DNA of 64,000 nt from a bacterium (GCA_024231955.1 JAAEPZ010001024.1:124001-188000), one strand, 5' to 3'; numbered from the stretch's first letter, positions 50,542-60,425 are shown. The notes: generated from the letters alone by a model not told the origin. Numbers and translations: made by a program.

Positions 50542-52659
50542 ATGAGCCCCAACGGTAAGAAATCCGAGCCCGGCAAGAATGGTAATATTCCTCAGATGCC
50601 CCGCGCCATGCGGACAATGAGTTTCTGGGTCCTCATGCTGATTCTGCTGTTCGTGGGAGCGCAGCTCCTCGAATCCGGCAAGCCGCGGGAGTTCCAGGTC
50701 AACTACTCGCGATTCATGACCGAACTGGAGCAGAACAACCTGAGCCTGGTGACATTCGAAAACACCGAGCTGCACGGTAAATTCCGCCATCCGGTACAGA
50801 TCACATACGGCGATAAAGCGGTCGATGTGGAGCACTTCACCACATCCCTCCCCTTCGAACTGCCCGACCTGCTGGAGACGATCCGCGCCTACTCGACCGA
50901 AACGCATCCGATCCAGATTCAGATCGACAAACCCCGCTTCAACTGGGGCAACATGTTGATCTACTGGGCCCCCATCCTGCTGCTGGTCTTCCTCTGGTTC
51001 TTCTTCATCAGACAGATGCAGGGCGGCAGCAACCGCGCCTTCAGTTTCGGCAAGAGCCGCGCCAAGCTGGTCTCCGGCGACAAGCCGGCCACCTCGTTCG
51101 ATGATGTCGCCGGTGCCGACGAAGCCAAAGTCGAGCTCAACGAGATCGTCGAGTTCCTCAGCGATCCCAAGAAATTCAAAAGGATGGGCGCCCGGATCCC
51201 CCGCGGCGCGCTCCTGGTCGGCCCCCCGGGAACGGGCAAGACTCTCCTGGCCAAAGCCGTCGCCGGCGAAGCCAGGGTGCCGTTCTTCTCGATGAGCGGC
51301 TCCGATTTCGTCGAGATGTTCGTTGGTGTCGGTGCAAGCCGGGTCCGCGACCTCTTCGAGCAGGGCAAGAAGAGTGCGCCCTGTATCCTGTTTGTCGATG
51401 AACTCGATGCCGTCGGTCGCCATCGTGGCGCCGGTCTGGGCGGCGGTCACGACGAGCGGGAGCAGACTCTCAACCAGTTGCTGGTGGAGATGGACGGCTT
51501 CGACACGAGCGACGGCGTCATCCTGCTGGCCGCCACCAACCGTCCCGACGTCCTCGATCCGGCGCTGTTGCGCCCCGGTCGCTTCGACCGTCAGATCATC
51601 GTCGACATGCCCGATGTTCGTGGGCGCGAGGGGATCCTCAAGGTGCACATGCGCAACCTGCCGGTGGCTGACGATGTCAATGTCAAGACGCTGGCCCAGG
51701 GGACACCGGGTCTCAGCGGAGCCGACCTCGCCAACATCTGCAACGAAGCGGCGCTGCTTGCGGCTCGTCTCAACCATGACAAGGTCTACAGTATCGATTT
51801 CGAGGAGGCGCGCGACAAGTCCATGCTGGGTCCCGAGCGACGCAGCCGCGTCTTCAGCGACGAAACCCGGCTCAAGACCGCCTACCACGAGGCGGGACAC
51901 GCCATAGTCGGCACGCTGCTTGAGAATGCCGACACACTGCACAAAGTGACGATTGTCGCCCGCGGCATGGCCGGAGGCGTCACCCACTTCCTGCCGGACG
52001 AGGAGAAGTACATCTATCGCGACCGGGAGGCGCTGCTGGATACCATCACCATGGCCCTGGCCGGGATGGTGGCCGAGCAGCTCATCTACAGCAACACCTC
52101 CAGCGGTGCCGCCAGCGACATCAAGAAGGTGACGAGTATCGCCCGCCACATGGTCACGCAGTGGGGCATGAGCGACAAATTGGGGCCCATTGCCTACGGC
52201 GACAATGAGGAGACCGTCTTCCTGGGACGCTCCATCACGCAGAACAGCAATTGCAGCGAAGCCACGGCGCAGATCATCGACAGCGAGGTGCGGGATATCG
52301 TGGAGCGCTGCCGTGAACGCGCGCAGGAGGTTCTCGAACAGAATCGTGACGGCCTGGATCGCGTTGCCAACGCTCTGATGGAGCGCGAAACCATCTCCGG
52401 TGAAGAGGTGGATCTGCTGCTCAAGGGTGAAGAGCTCGCCCCCTTCGACAAGGAGGCGGCCGAGTCCGCTCGTCAGCTCAGGATCAGCAAAACCAAGCCT
52501 ACCCACGAGCGGATCGACGATGTTCTGAGTGAGGCGGGCAAGCTCGAGCTTTCGCAGGACGAGATGGACCCCGCGGCGCCGGCCGAGCCCTCTGAAGAGA
52601 GCGCCCCTTTGCAGGATGATGCGGATAGCGACGATTCACCCGAGAAACCCGAAAACTGA
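50542..52659 (+). CDS. ftsH: ATP-dependent zinc metalloprotease FtsH
   Basis: 705 residues from ATG 50542; the ATG at 50536 abuts the Shine-Dalgarno GAAAGG and is unlikely. Two helices flank the periplasmic domain (residues ~30-150). The AAA+ module has Walker A GPPGTGKT (~residue 227), Walker B ILFVDELDAVG, SRH with RPDVLDPALLRPGRFDRQI. The protease site is His449-Glu-Ala-Gly-His453. The ~70-residue acidic Ser/Glu/Pro-rich tail is a low-complexity extension. It degrades membrane and short-lived cytosolic proteins. Confidence 0.96.
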   Translation: MSPNGKKSEPGKNGNIPQMPRAMRTMSFWVLMLILLFVGAQLLESGKPREFQVNYSRFMTELEQNNLSLVTFENTELHGKFRHPVQITYGDKAVDVEHFTTSLPFELPDLLETIRAYSTETHPIQIQIDKPRFNWGNMLIYWAPILLLVFLWFFFIRQMQGGSNRAFSFGKSRAKLVSGDKPATSFDDVAGADEAKVELNEIVEFLSDPKKFKRMGARIPRGALLVGPPGTGKTLLAKAVAGEARVPFFSMSGSDFVEMFVGVGASRVRDLFEQGKKSAPCILFVDELDAVGRHRGAGLGGGHDEREQTLNQLLVEMDGFDTSDGVILLAATNRPDVLDPALLRPGRFDRQIIVDMPDVRGREGILKVHMRNLPVADDVNVKTLAQGTPGLSGADLANICNEAALLAARLNHDKVYSIDFEEARDKSMLGPERRSRVFSDETRLKTAYHEAGHAIVGTLLENADTLHKVTIVARGMAGGVTHFLPDEEKYIYRDREALLDTITMALAGMVAEQLIYSNTSSGAASDIKKVTSIARHMVTQWGMSDKLGPIAYGDNEETVFLGRSITQNSNCSEATAQIIDSEVRDIVERCRERAQEVLEQNRDGLDRVANALMERETISGEEVDLLLKGEELAPFDKEAAESARQLRISKTKPTHERIDDVLSEAGKLELSQDEMDPAAPAEPSEESAPLQDDADSDDSPEKPEN

Positions 52660-52665
52660 GGTGGA

Positions 52666-53907
52666 ATGCCCACACCGCCGAGCGGCAAGAGTATCCTGAG
52701 CAGCCCCCGTGAGATCTGCTGCGACAGAATGGAGTTGCGCGATCTCCTGAAGGGTTCGGGATGCGACCCGGTTGGTGCAGGCATCGTCGGTCACAAGGCG
52801 CGAACGCGGGTGATCCGCGTCGATGGTCTGAAGGCTCCGGCGGCCAATATCCTCAAGCAGACGCTGCTCTCCCTGGGTGGCGACTGCGCCGTCCACCGTG
52901 ACGTGATCCTTGGCGAACCGGCCACCAGCACTGTGCATATCGTCGGCACGGACAGACAACTTCGCCAGCTCCCCGCACGCCTGAGCACTCAACCTTTTGC
53001 CCTGGCCGAACTGGGCCTGGGTGTAGAGCGGCTTCTCGATCCTGCGACTACCTCATCGAAATCCTTGACCCTGCCCGACAGTCAACTTAGGTTCGGGGAC
53101 GCACCCTTGATCATGGGCATTCTCAACCTCACGCCGGACAGTTTTTCCGACGGGGGTGTGAACGTCGATGTCGATGTTGCCGTCGCCAACGGCCTGCGGC
53201 TTGTGGCCGAGGGAGCGGCAATACTGGATCTGGGTGGGGAATCCACCAGACCGGGAGCGGCCGAGGTGACCGTCGCAGAGGAGATCAGCCGAGTCGTGCC
53301 TGTGATTCGCGAGTTGGCCGGCCGTTGTGGAACGCCGATCTCCATCGACACCCGTAAGGCGGCCGTGGCGGCGGCGGCGCTGGAGGCGGGTGCGGGGATC
53401 GTCAACGATGTCTCGGCCCTGGGCGACCCGGAGATGGCTCCCCTCGTGGCCGAGAGCGGAGCGGCCCTGGTGCTGATGCACATGCAGGGCGAGCCTGCGA
53501 CCATGCAGGATGATCCCGGCTACCGCGATACGGTGGATGAGATCTACAGATGGCTCGAGGGGCGAATCGCACTGGCGGTGGAGGCCGGTATCGGTCATGA
53601 TCGACTGGTGGTCGATCCGGGCATCGGCTTCGGGAAAAGGTTGAGGGACAACACCGCGCTCATCCGCCGGTTGGGCGAGTTCAGATCGCTGGGCGTGCCC
53701 GTTCTGCTTGGCGCCAGCCGCAAGAGTTTCTTGGGATTGTTGATGGATGAGCCCGACCCGGCTCACCGACTTGAGGGCAGCCTTGCCGCTGTTGCGCAGG
53801 GCGGCAGAGCAGGGGCACAAATCGTGCGGGTGCATGACGTGGCTGCGACAAAGCGCTTTCTGGCAGCCTGGCTGCCCATGATGCGCAAGGAGAGTGAAGA
53901 GCTGTGA
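52666..53907 (+). CDS. folP: Dihydropteroate synthase with N-terminal extension
   Basis: 413 residues, about 130 more than classical DHPS. Residues ~140-405 hold the TIM-barrel: LIMGILNLTPDSFSDGG, GAAILDLGGESTRPGA, TPISIDTRKAAVAAAAL, GIVNDVSALGD, LVVDPGIGFGKRLRDN, VPVLLGASRKSFL. The N-terminal ~130 residues (ELRDLLKGSGCDPVGAGIVGHKARTRVIRVDGL ... LKQTLLSLGGDCAVHRDVIL) resemble the extra alpha/beta domain of long bacterial and archaeal homologues; its role is unclear. The enzyme joins p-aminobenzoate to dihydropterin pyrophosphate. It overlaps cdaA by 4 bp. Confidence 0.93.
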   Translation: MPTPPSGKSILSSPREICCDRMELRDLLKGSGCDPVGAGIVGHKARTRVIRVDGLKAPAANILKQTLLSLGGDCAVHRDVILGEPATSTVHIVGTDRQLRQLPARLSTQPFALAELGLGVERLLDPATTSSKSLTLPDSQLRFGDAPLIMGILNLTPDSFSDGGVNVDVDVAVANGLRLVAEGAAILDLGGESTRPGAAEVTVAEEISRVVPVIRELAGRCGTPISIDTRKAAVAAAALEAGAGIVNDVSALGDPEMAPLVAESGAALVLMHMQGEPATMQDDPGYRDTVDEIYRWLEGRIALAVEAGIGHDRLVVDPGIGFGKRLRDNTALIRRLGEFRSLGVPVLLGASRKSFLGLLMDEPDPAHRLEGSLAAVAQGGRAGAQIVRVHDVAATKRFLAAWLPMMRKESEEL

Positions 53908-54653
53908 ATCAGGTCATCATCTACCTGATCAATATTCTGGATGTTCTGGTGGTAGCCTTCGTGTTCTACCGCCTGTACGCCCTCGTGCGGGGCACTCGCG
54001 CCGCGCTGATGCTCAACGGTTTTCTGGTTATCCTCATCGCCGGCCTGCTCGCCCAGGGTATCGGGCTGACCACTCTGAACTGGATCATCAACAACCTGCG
54101 GACCGTCTGGGTGATCGTCTTCATTATCCTGTTTCAGCACGAGATGCGCTCCGCCCTGGCCCAACTCGGACGCAACCGTATCGTCAGCCTGTTTCTCAAG
54201 GTCGAAAAAGATGTCGGTTATATCCAGGAGGTCTGCCGTTCGGTCGAGGGGCTTGCGCGTTCCGGACTGGGCGGCCTGATCGTCATAGAGCGGGAGACCG
54301 GATTGCGCAACTACTCCGAAAACGGCGTGATCGTCAACTCGAAGGTCAATGCCGATCTGATCGAAACCATATTCACCCCCCCTTCACCGCTGCACGATGG
54401 CGCCGTCATCATCAGCGAGGACACGCTGATCGCGGCGCGGGTGATACTGCCCCTGTCTCAGGACCCAACCCTCAGTCGGGTTCTGGGGACACGGCACCGG
54501 GCGGCGATAGGGATCAGTGAGGAATCGGACGCGCTGGTGGTGGTGGTCAGTGAGGAGACGCGGACCATCAGCCTGTGCGAAGCCGGTATCATCGAGAGGG
54601 ATCTGGACGCGACCACCCTGCGCCAGGAGCTTCTGAAAAGGCTGCGCGTATAG
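53904..54653 (+). CDS. cdaA: Diadenylate cyclase CdaA
   Basis: 249 residues from GTG 53904, overlapping the folP stop (GTGA). Three N-terminal helices (IIYLINILDVLVVAFVFYRL, AALMLNGFLVILIAGLLAQ, WIINNLRTVWVIVFIILFQHEM), then the DAC domain with LHDGAVII (catalytic DGA) and LGTRHRAAIG (RHR). It condenses two ATP to c-di-AMP. The usual cdaR partner is not in this operon; the folP-cdaA linkage is common. The stop lies one base from the convergent GNAT stop. Confidence 0.95.
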   Translation: MNQVIIYLINILDVLVVAFVFYRLYALVRGTRAALMLNGFLVILIAGLLAQGIGLTTLNWIINNLRTVWVIVFIILFQHEMRSALAQLGRNRIVSLFLKVEKDVGYIQEVCRSVEGLARSGLGGLIVIERETGLRNYSENGVIVNSKVNADLIETIFTPPSPLHDGAVIISEDTLIAARVILPLSQDPTLSRVLGTRHRAAIGISEESDALVVVVSEETRTISLCEAGIIERDLDATTLRQELLKRLRV

Positions 54654-54654
54654 G

Positions 54655-55164
54655 CTACTGCTTATCCCCCGGCGTAAACCCCGTGATCGATCCGATGCTC
54701 TTGCGCAGGAGAAACTCGGAGTGCCCCGGGACAATCCACCCCTTCAACTCGCCTATCAGCTCGTAGCCGCATTTCTCGTATAAACGTCTGGCTCCGGGAT
54801 TGAACGAGGACGCGCAAACAAAGACATTGGGCGTCTCTCCGAATACCCTCTCCTCGATATAGGTCAACAGCTTGTGGCCAATACCCCGATTACGCCGCGA
54901 GGGGGCCACGGCCAGAGACTGCAGGTATCCCCTGAATGGCCCCTGCATCGCCAGGATCGCAAACCCCGCAATCTCGTCGTCCTGCAGCGCGACATACACC
55001 TCCCGCTCAGGGTCGAACATTATCTCCAGCGCCGAGTCGAAATCCCGCTGCAGTGTGATCCAGGGTTCGGTTGTCGACATCATCCTGGCGCAGATCCCCG
55101 CTTCGATCTTGTCGGCCATCCGGCGGATTGTCGTAATTGAATTGCTGTCCGTCACAATTATCAC
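54655..55164 (-). CDS. GNAT-family N-acetyltransferase
   Basis: 169 residues. The acetyl-CoA site is visible (LQSLAVAPSRRNRGIGHKLLTYIEE, motif A R/Q-x-x-G-x-G/A), followed by NPGARRLYEKCGYELIG. No substrate-specific feature is seen. It is convergent with cdaA and alone on its strand. Confidence 0.88.
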   Translation of the reverse strand: MIIVTDSNSITTIRRMADKIEAGICARMMSTTEPWITLQRDFDSALEIMFDPEREVYVALQDDEIAGFAILAMQGPFRGYLQSLAVAPSRRNRGIGHKLLTYIEERVFGETPNVFVCASSFNPGARRLYEKCGYELIGELKGWIVPGHSEFLLRKSIGSITGFTPGDKQ

Positions 55165-55381
55165 CTCACGAGGATTGCAGTCTGCCCCGATCGCGATCTC
55201 ACCGAGATGTTCTCAGGCATCGACTTCACTACCCATCTTAACTTAGAGACCGATTTGCACATTGAGGGAGACCATATCATATAGTGGGAGGCGAAACCGA
55301 CAAATCGCGCAGCGAAGCCACAGAATGTGCTATACCTCCCGGAGATGACACCCACATTCGGACAAGGAAGCGAAACCGATC

Positions 55382-56647
55382 ATGACAGGACAGTCAGAAT
55401 CCGCAATTGAAACCCGGCTCCCGGGGGGATGGCCCCGAGCGTGCCTGATCCTGTTGGTCCTGTTCGCCGTCAGCCTGGAGACGGGCATTTTCGCGCCGCA
55501 GGTCTTCGCCTGCCTGGGCGGGTTGATGGCTATCTACTGCGGCCTGAAGAGATACCTTAAACCGCCCGGCTTCCAGCCGGTGCTCATCGCCCTTGGCCTG
55601 GCGCTGCTCGCTCAAACCATTTCGGCCATAACCAGCTCCTGGCCTCTCAATTCACTCAGCTACGTCTGCCGCGACTACGGCATGGCTCTTACCGGTTTCT
55701 TCGTCGTAATCTGGCTGGCGAGGGAACCACGCCGGTTGCGATTCGCTTTTCACGCCCTGTTGATCGCCGCCGTGCTCGGGGGACTCTATGGGCTCTTCCA
55801 GTATTTCACCGGCACCGATCCCCTTTACGGCAAGACCATCCGCGGACCGATCAGGGAGATTACACGCTGGGATCTCTATGCGCCGATAGGTCTCCTCAAC
55901 ACGAGTCTCACCTATACCGGCGTCCAGATGACGATCCTGCTCCTGGCGCTCCCTGTAGCCTGGCGTGCTCGCGGTCGCCGCGCACTCCTGCTATGGAGCG
56001 GAATTGCGATCATCATGTTCTCCATATACGCCCCCCTGAAGCGAAGCCCCCTTCTGGGGCTGGCAGTCGGCATCAGTGTATTCTTCATGCAACTCGGCCG
56101 GAAGTCCGCACTCCGATTCATACTCGCAAGCATTGTGGCCGTGGTCCTGCTGGTGGCGATTGCCCCGGGATTCCGTGCCCGCATTGAGACGACTCTACAG
56201 ATGAAGACCCAGAGCGAAACCGATCGGGTCTACCTGTGGCAAGCCGCTCGCGACATGGGCAGTGACTATCCGCTCCTCGGGATCGGCCCCGGCAACTGGC
56301 CCAAAGTGCGCGATGAGTATCTGCCAGAGCATGACTACTTCTCCGTTTCGCACGCGCACAGCGATCCCATGCACCTCTGGGCCACGACCGGTCTGGCCGG
56401 AAGCCTGAGCGCGCTGGCGGTTTTTCTCATGCTGGTTCTTGGGAGTGTTCGCGATCTGCGTCGCAACCGCAAACCCTCGTTCGAGAGGGATCTTCACCTG
56501 GGGATGCTGCTCTCTTTACTGGGTTTTGCAACAGCCTCGCTCTTTCAGTGCTTCCTTCTCGATGGTGAAAATGCGCTTACTCTGGGATACATACTGGGGC
56601 TTGGGCTTGCATCACGAGAATTACATATGGTATCTTTAAGGCAGTGA
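55382..56647 (+). CDS. O-antigen ligase/polymerase-family membrane protein
   Basis: 421 residues, about twelve helices. The Wzy_C core is recognisable in the long periplasmic loop: RVYLWQAARDMGSDYPLLGIGPGNWPKVRDEYLPE and HAHSDPMHLWATTGLAGSLSAL, where the H-x-H/S-D motif matches WaaL/Wzy enzymes. It joins O-antigen or capsule chains to lipid A-core or polymerises repeat units. It starts a surface-polysaccharide region running to 61.9 kb. Ligase and polymerase cannot be separated by sequence alone. Confidence 0.88.
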   Translation: MTGQSESAIETRLPGGWPRACLILLVLFAVSLETGIFAPQVFACLGGLMAIYCGLKRYLKPPGFQPVLIALGLALLAQTISAITSSWPLNSLSYVCRDYGMALTGFFVVIWLAREPRRLRFAFHALLIAAVLGGLYGLFQYFTGTDPLYGKTIRGPIREITRWDLYAPIGLLNTSLTYTGVQMTILLLALPVAWRARGRRALLLWSGIAIIMFSIYAPLKRSPLLGLAVGISVFFMQLGRKSALRFILASIVAVVLLVAIAPGFRARIETTLQMKTQSETDRVYLWQAARDMGSDYPLLGIGPGNWPKVRDEYLPEHDYFSVSHAHSDPMHLWATTGLAGSLSALAVFLMLVLGSVRDLRRNRKPSFERDLHLGMLLSLLGFATASLFQCFLLDGENALTLGYILGLGLASRELHMVSLRQ

Positions 56648-57059
56648 CCCCATCCAGTGAAACGATCTTTGCTCGTTCACTTCCCCTGCTGGTTGGAGGA
56701 CAAATACGCAGTGCAGATGCATTACGGCCCTCGTAACGGCGTCATTTATCCTTCAACATCGAATCTCGGATGTCCGTTCGGCATTGCGAACAGGGCCGGA
56801 GGGAACACGCAAATCGTTGAACAGATGTGGGCAAAAGGTCCACAATCTCCTTGCCCTCGGTGGAGGATGGGACAATGCAAGGAGATGACGGGTCGCAGTT
56901 TAGAAGCGATCTCCAGTGGACACGAATACGGGGACTTCGCCTGGTCTCGGATAATCCTGAGAGGGATTGAGACCGTGACAGTTTCCAGCAGATCGCCGAT
57001 CGAGACTGGGGGGTATTGATCGGCCACCCGGGCCAACCGGGAGAAGACACGGTCTTTGT
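56648..57059. other. Gap with only fragmentary coding potential
   Basis: No intact gene. On the plus strand, frame 56821 onward reads like protein (VGKRSTISLPSVED, SDLQWTRIRGLRLVSD) but hits TGA at 56968, then continues plausibly (DSFQQIADRDWGVLIGHPGQPGED). This may be a decayed gene between two polysaccharide genes, or chance. Other frames here (for example 56657-57019) show no family features. Confidence 0.35.
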
Positions 57060-58241
57060 TCAGACTTTACTGGCGTACTCTTCCAGTAAAGCATCCCACC
57101 GATTCGCAATCGTGTGGTGAGCGAAGGCGTCTTCCACAAGTGTTCTTCCGGTCTGGCCCATTCTTTCTCTCTCCTCCACCGACATACGCTGCACAGTATG
57201 CATGGCGTTCGCCAGAGCCTCCGGATCCTTCGCTTGAACAACCAAACCGCTTTGCCCGTCCCGCACCAGCTCCCTCACGCCGCCCACATCGGTCACCACC
57301 ACCGGCAACGCGGCGCACGACGCCTCCATGATGACATTCGGCAACCCCTCCCAGCGGGAGGAGAGCACCAGACCGTCGGCGGATTTGAGCAACGCCGGAA
57401 GGTCATGACGAATACCCGGCAAGCCGACATGCCCGCTCAACTTCGAATCCGCCAACTGAATCTCGAGGGAGCTCCTCTGACGACCCTCACCGGCTATGAC
57501 CAGTCGAGTATTCGGCTCCGCTCTCACGAGATGATCCATCGCGACCAGCAGCGTGGGAAAATCCTTTTGCTCCTCAAGACTGCCAACGGCCAGCCAGAGA
57601 AAATCGGTCTCACCCACCCCGAACGAAGCCCGCAGCTCCGGGTTTCGCGAACCGGCTCTCCGGTCGAAAACCGCCGTATCGATGCAATTGTGAATCACAC
57701 GCAGATCCCGTTCACGAAAAACACCGGCGGCAATCAGTTTCTCCCGGGCTGCGGCCGAATTGGCCACGGCTACATCCGCCAGAAAATTGGTGCTCCTCAT
57801 GAGGAGGTTGCGGATGCCGCCCCTGAAGCTCCCCTGCCCGTGACGCCCCGCAAAGGATTCATTGCGTACGGATGTGATGACTACGGGCACACGACTCGCG
57901 GGACGGGTCAACCGCGCGAGTAGGTCGGCATGGTAAAGGAAGCTGATCAGTACGGCCGGTCGACGGGCGCGCAGTGCGGCGGTCAACGTCCAGGCCACTT
58001 TCAGGCGGGATCCGCGAGACGTGCTCGTCAGGGTCAGCAATTCGACCCCCGCGTCCCGCAGTGCAGCGACCAGTTCCGCCTGAGGCGTGCCGGGTCGTGC
58101 CGTTGGCTGGATTGTCGCAACGGTCACCCGGCGACCACGCCTTTGCATTTCAACGGCAAGACGGGTCAACTGAGTTTCGGCGCCACCGATCCCCAAGCTG
58201 CCGATCAGAAAGAAAATGCTGTCTCCTGAGGGGCCGCTCAC
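57060..58241 (-). CDS. Glycosyltransferase family 4 protein
   Basis: 393 residues from GTG 58241, which overlaps the flippase stop (GTGA); in-frame sequence further upstream lies inside the flippase gene. GT-B signatures: FFLIGSLGIGGAETQLTRLA at the N-terminus, AVGSLEEQKDFPTLLVAMDHL, IAGEGRQRSSLEIQLA, and LSSRWEGLPNVIMEASCAALPVV with the EGLPNV donor-binding motif. It adds a sugar to the lipid-linked repeat unit exported by the coupled flippase. Sugar identity unknown. Confidence 0.9.
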   Translation of the reverse strand: MSGPSGDSIFFLIGSLGIGGAETQLTRLAVEMQRRGRRVTVATIQPTARPGTPQAELVAALRDAGVELLTLTSTSRGSRLKVAWTLTAALRARRPAVLISFLYHADLLARLTRPASRVPVVITSVRNESFAGRHGQGSFRGGIRNLLMRSTNFLADVAVANSAAAREKLIAAGVFRERDLRVIHNCIDTAVFDRRAGSRNPELRASFGVGETDFLWLAVGSLEEQKDFPTLLVAMDHLVRAEPNTRLVIAGEGRQRSSLEIQLADSKLSGHVGLPGIRHDLPALLKSADGLVLSSRWEGLPNVIMEASCAALPVVVTDVGGVRELVRDGQSGLVVQAKDPEALANAMHTVQRMSVEERERMGQTGRTLVEDAFAHHTIANRWDALLEEYASKV

Positions 58242-59692
58242 GAGTCCGCTCCCCGATCCGAGCGGTGTCGGTTCAATTTTCCATGCAGAAGAGACCGCAC
58301 ATCGAGGATGTTCAACGCCAGCACCATACCGCCAACGGTTGCGATCCCCACCACGACCTGCAGGATCAGCGCCAGTCGACCGGTCATCCCGGCCAGAGGC
58401 CAGAGCGCCAACGCCATCACGGCCACCACGCCGATCCCCTGCGCCAGATCCTTCACCTTGAACGGCAGGGGGAATATCCTGCGGGCGTAGAAGAGACTGA
58501 CGATAAAGGCCACGATATAGGTGGTCACGGCGGTATAAGCCGCGCCGATCAGACCGATACGCGGGATCAGAACAAGATTGAGGCAGACGCTGACCGCTGC
58601 GGCGGCGATGGTGATCCACATCTGGAATACAAGCCGTCCGGTCAGCATGAACGCATAGTTGACGTAGTAGGCGCGCAACACGTAGAAGAACATCCCTACA
58701 GCCATGAAGGGGATCAGCCGGATGGCGGTGGCCTGGTACTCCTCGCCGAGAATTGTAGTAGCGATGTTGGGCGCCAACATGATGAAGGCCACCGTGACGG
58801 GCAGCGCCACCAGAAGCAGTGCGAGCAGATTCTGCCGCATACTCCGCACACATCGGCGAACTCCACCATCCTCGAGAGCGTGCACATTGACCGGAAACGC
58901 CGCCAGGTGGATGACCGAACCCATCAACATCAGGCTGAAACGGGTGATATCATAGCCGGGTGAATACAGCCCCGTCGCCTCGGTGCCGATCAACTCGCCC
59001 AGCAGGAAGCGGTCTGAGAAATCGACAATCCAGGCGGCCGGGTAATTGATGATCATCGGCTTTCCGTAGTGGAGCAATTGACGGAAGATCCCCCAGTCGA
59101 CCAGGCGGAGCCTGACGCCCCGCCAGGAGCCGAAGACGAATACGAGCATGGGGATGATCCGACCAACGATCAGACCGATCAACACCCCCAGCGCTCCATA
59201 TCCGCGCCAGGCCAGGAACCCACCCAACCCCAGAGACAGGATCGTGCGAACGAGCTCCAGAAATCCGAAGCGCCACGGCTTGAGATCGGCGCGGGCGAGT
59301 TCGAGGTTGAGCTCGAACCAGGTATTGGACCAGAGAAGCAGGATACCTGCACCGATCAGCGTCAGGGGGATCCCCTTCGGCTGAGCGATCAGCGCCACCA
59401 GACCGACCACGACCGTCACGGCCACCGAGATCAGATAACCCACGGTTACGGTGGAGAGAAATGTGTCCCGTCGGTCGGCGAAGGCGGGCAGGTAGCGCAC
59501 GAGGCCCATCTGCAACCAGATGAAGAACAGCCTGTGGCCGAAGTCCATCCCCGTCAGGACAAGAGCGTAGTGGCCCATCTCCTCCGACGGGAGCAGGTGG
59601 GAATAGACGTAAATCGCCAGCAGGCTCACCGCGCCCGGAACAATCCGCGCCAGCAGGTAGGTTACGCTGTGACTCAAGAATTTGGGTATCAT
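58238..59692 (-). CDS. Wzx-type polysaccharide flippase
   Basis: 484 residues, about fourteen helices. The opening (SHSVTYLLARIVPGAVSLLAIYVYSHLLPSEEMGHYAL) and internal DFSDRFLLGELIGTEATGLYSPGYDI match oligosaccharide flippases of the MOP superfamily. It turns undecaprenyl-linked repeat units across the inner membrane. It lies between the initiating sugar transferase (37 bp upstream) and the coupled GT4, consistent with a Wzx/Wzy pathway. Confidence 0.9.
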   Translation of the reverse strand: MIPKFLSHSVTYLLARIVPGAVSLLAIYVYSHLLPSEEMGHYALVLTGMDFGHRLFFIWLQMGLVRYLPAFADRRDTFLSTVTVGYLISVAVTVVVGLVALIAQPKGIPLTLIGAGILLLWSNTWFELNLELARADLKPWRFGFLELVRTILSLGLGGFLAWRGYGALGVLIGLIVGRIIPMLVFVFGSWRGVRLRLVDWGIFRQLLHYGKPMIINYPAAWIVDFSDRFLLGELIGTEATGLYSPGYDITRFSLMLMGSVIHLAAFPVNVHALEDGGVRRCVRSMRQNLLALLLVALPVTVAFIMLAPNIATTILGEEYQATAIRLIPFMAVGMFFYVLRAYYVNYAFMLTGRLVFQMWITIAAAAVSVCLNLVLIPRIGLIGAAYTAVTTYIVAFIVSLFYARRIFPLPFKVKDLAQGIGVVAVMALALWPLAGMTGRLALILQVVVGIATVGGMVLALNILDVRSLLHGKLNRHRSDRGADS

Positions 59693-59729
59693 CGATTATC
59701 TCGGGCAAAGTGTGGATTTACCGCGGAAA

Positions 59730-60425
59730 TCACCTGGCCGCCTTGGCCTTTATCCGGGCTGCCTCCCGAAGCTCCTCTGCTGAGGCCGCTTCGGGATGCA
59801 GATGAATCACCTCGGCGCCGTCACTCGTCTCCAGTGTAAAGGTCATCTCCTCCGGCTCAACCTTTTCGACTCCACGGCGGGCCAATACGGCGGGGATGGT
59901 CATCAGGATGATTCTCAGATCGAGCAACAGGCTGTAGTGATCGACATACCATACATCGAATCGGAACTTCTGTCTCCAGGTGATGGCATTGCGCCCCTTG
60001 ATTTGCGCCAGACCGGTCAGACCGGGCAGAGCCTTGAAGCGGCGCAGTTCATCAAGGCTGCAGTCACTGGTGAAACAGGCGAGTTGGGGACGGGGACCGA
60101 CCAGACTCATATCACCTTTAATGATGTTGATCAGCTGAGGCAGTTCATCAAGGCTCGTGTGTCGCAGAAATCGACCCAGGAAATTGATCCTCTCCTCGTC
60201 AGGCAGCAGAGAACCATCCGCATTCCGTCTGTTGTTCATCGTTCGGAATTTGTACATACGGAAGGGGACACCATCCCGACCCAACCGCTCCTGGCGGAAA
60301 TGGACTGGACGACGAATAATCAGCCAGACACCGGTCACGCACAGCAGATACACGGGCGACGCCACAATGAACAGCGTCAGTGCGCTCGCGAGATCAAGGA
60401 ATCTTTTCAGGCCATGAGACTTCAT
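59730..60425 (-). CDS. Initiating sugar transferase (bacterial sugar transferase family)
   Basis: 231 residues from ATG 60425 (AGGA upstream). An N-terminal re-entrant helix (LASALTLFIVASPVYLLCVTGVWLI), then the PF02397 core: HFRQERLGRDGVPFRMYKFRTM, TSLDELPQLINIIKGDMSLVGPRP with the catalytic Asp-Glu, GLTGLAQIKGRN, DVWYVDHYSLLLDLRI. A ~40-residue charged C-terminal tail follows. It transfers a phosphosugar to undecaprenyl phosphate, starting repeat-unit synthesis. In-frame sequence runs upstream to 60626 but lacks domain features. Confidence 0.93.
   Translation of the reverse strand: MKSHGLKRFLDLASALTLFIVASPVYLLCVTGVWLIIRRPVHFRQERLGRDGVPFRMYKFRTMNNRRNADGSLLPDEERINFLGRFLRHTSLDELPQLINIIKGDMSLVGPRPQLACFTSDCSLDELRRFKALPGLTGLAQIKGRNAITWRQKFRFDVWYVDHYSLLLDLRIILMTIPAVLARRGVEKVEPEEMTFTLETSDGAEVIHLHPEAASAEELREAARIKAKAAR

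Noticed and set aside
50419..52506. Minus-strand frame of 695 codons opposite ftsH
   Set aside because: Complement of FtsH codons; FtsH motifs are intact on the plus strand.
58241..58853. N-terminal extension of the glycosyltransferase to 58853
   Set aside because: The extension lies out of frame inside the flippase gene; a GTG overlapping the flippase stop starts the GT4 domain properly.
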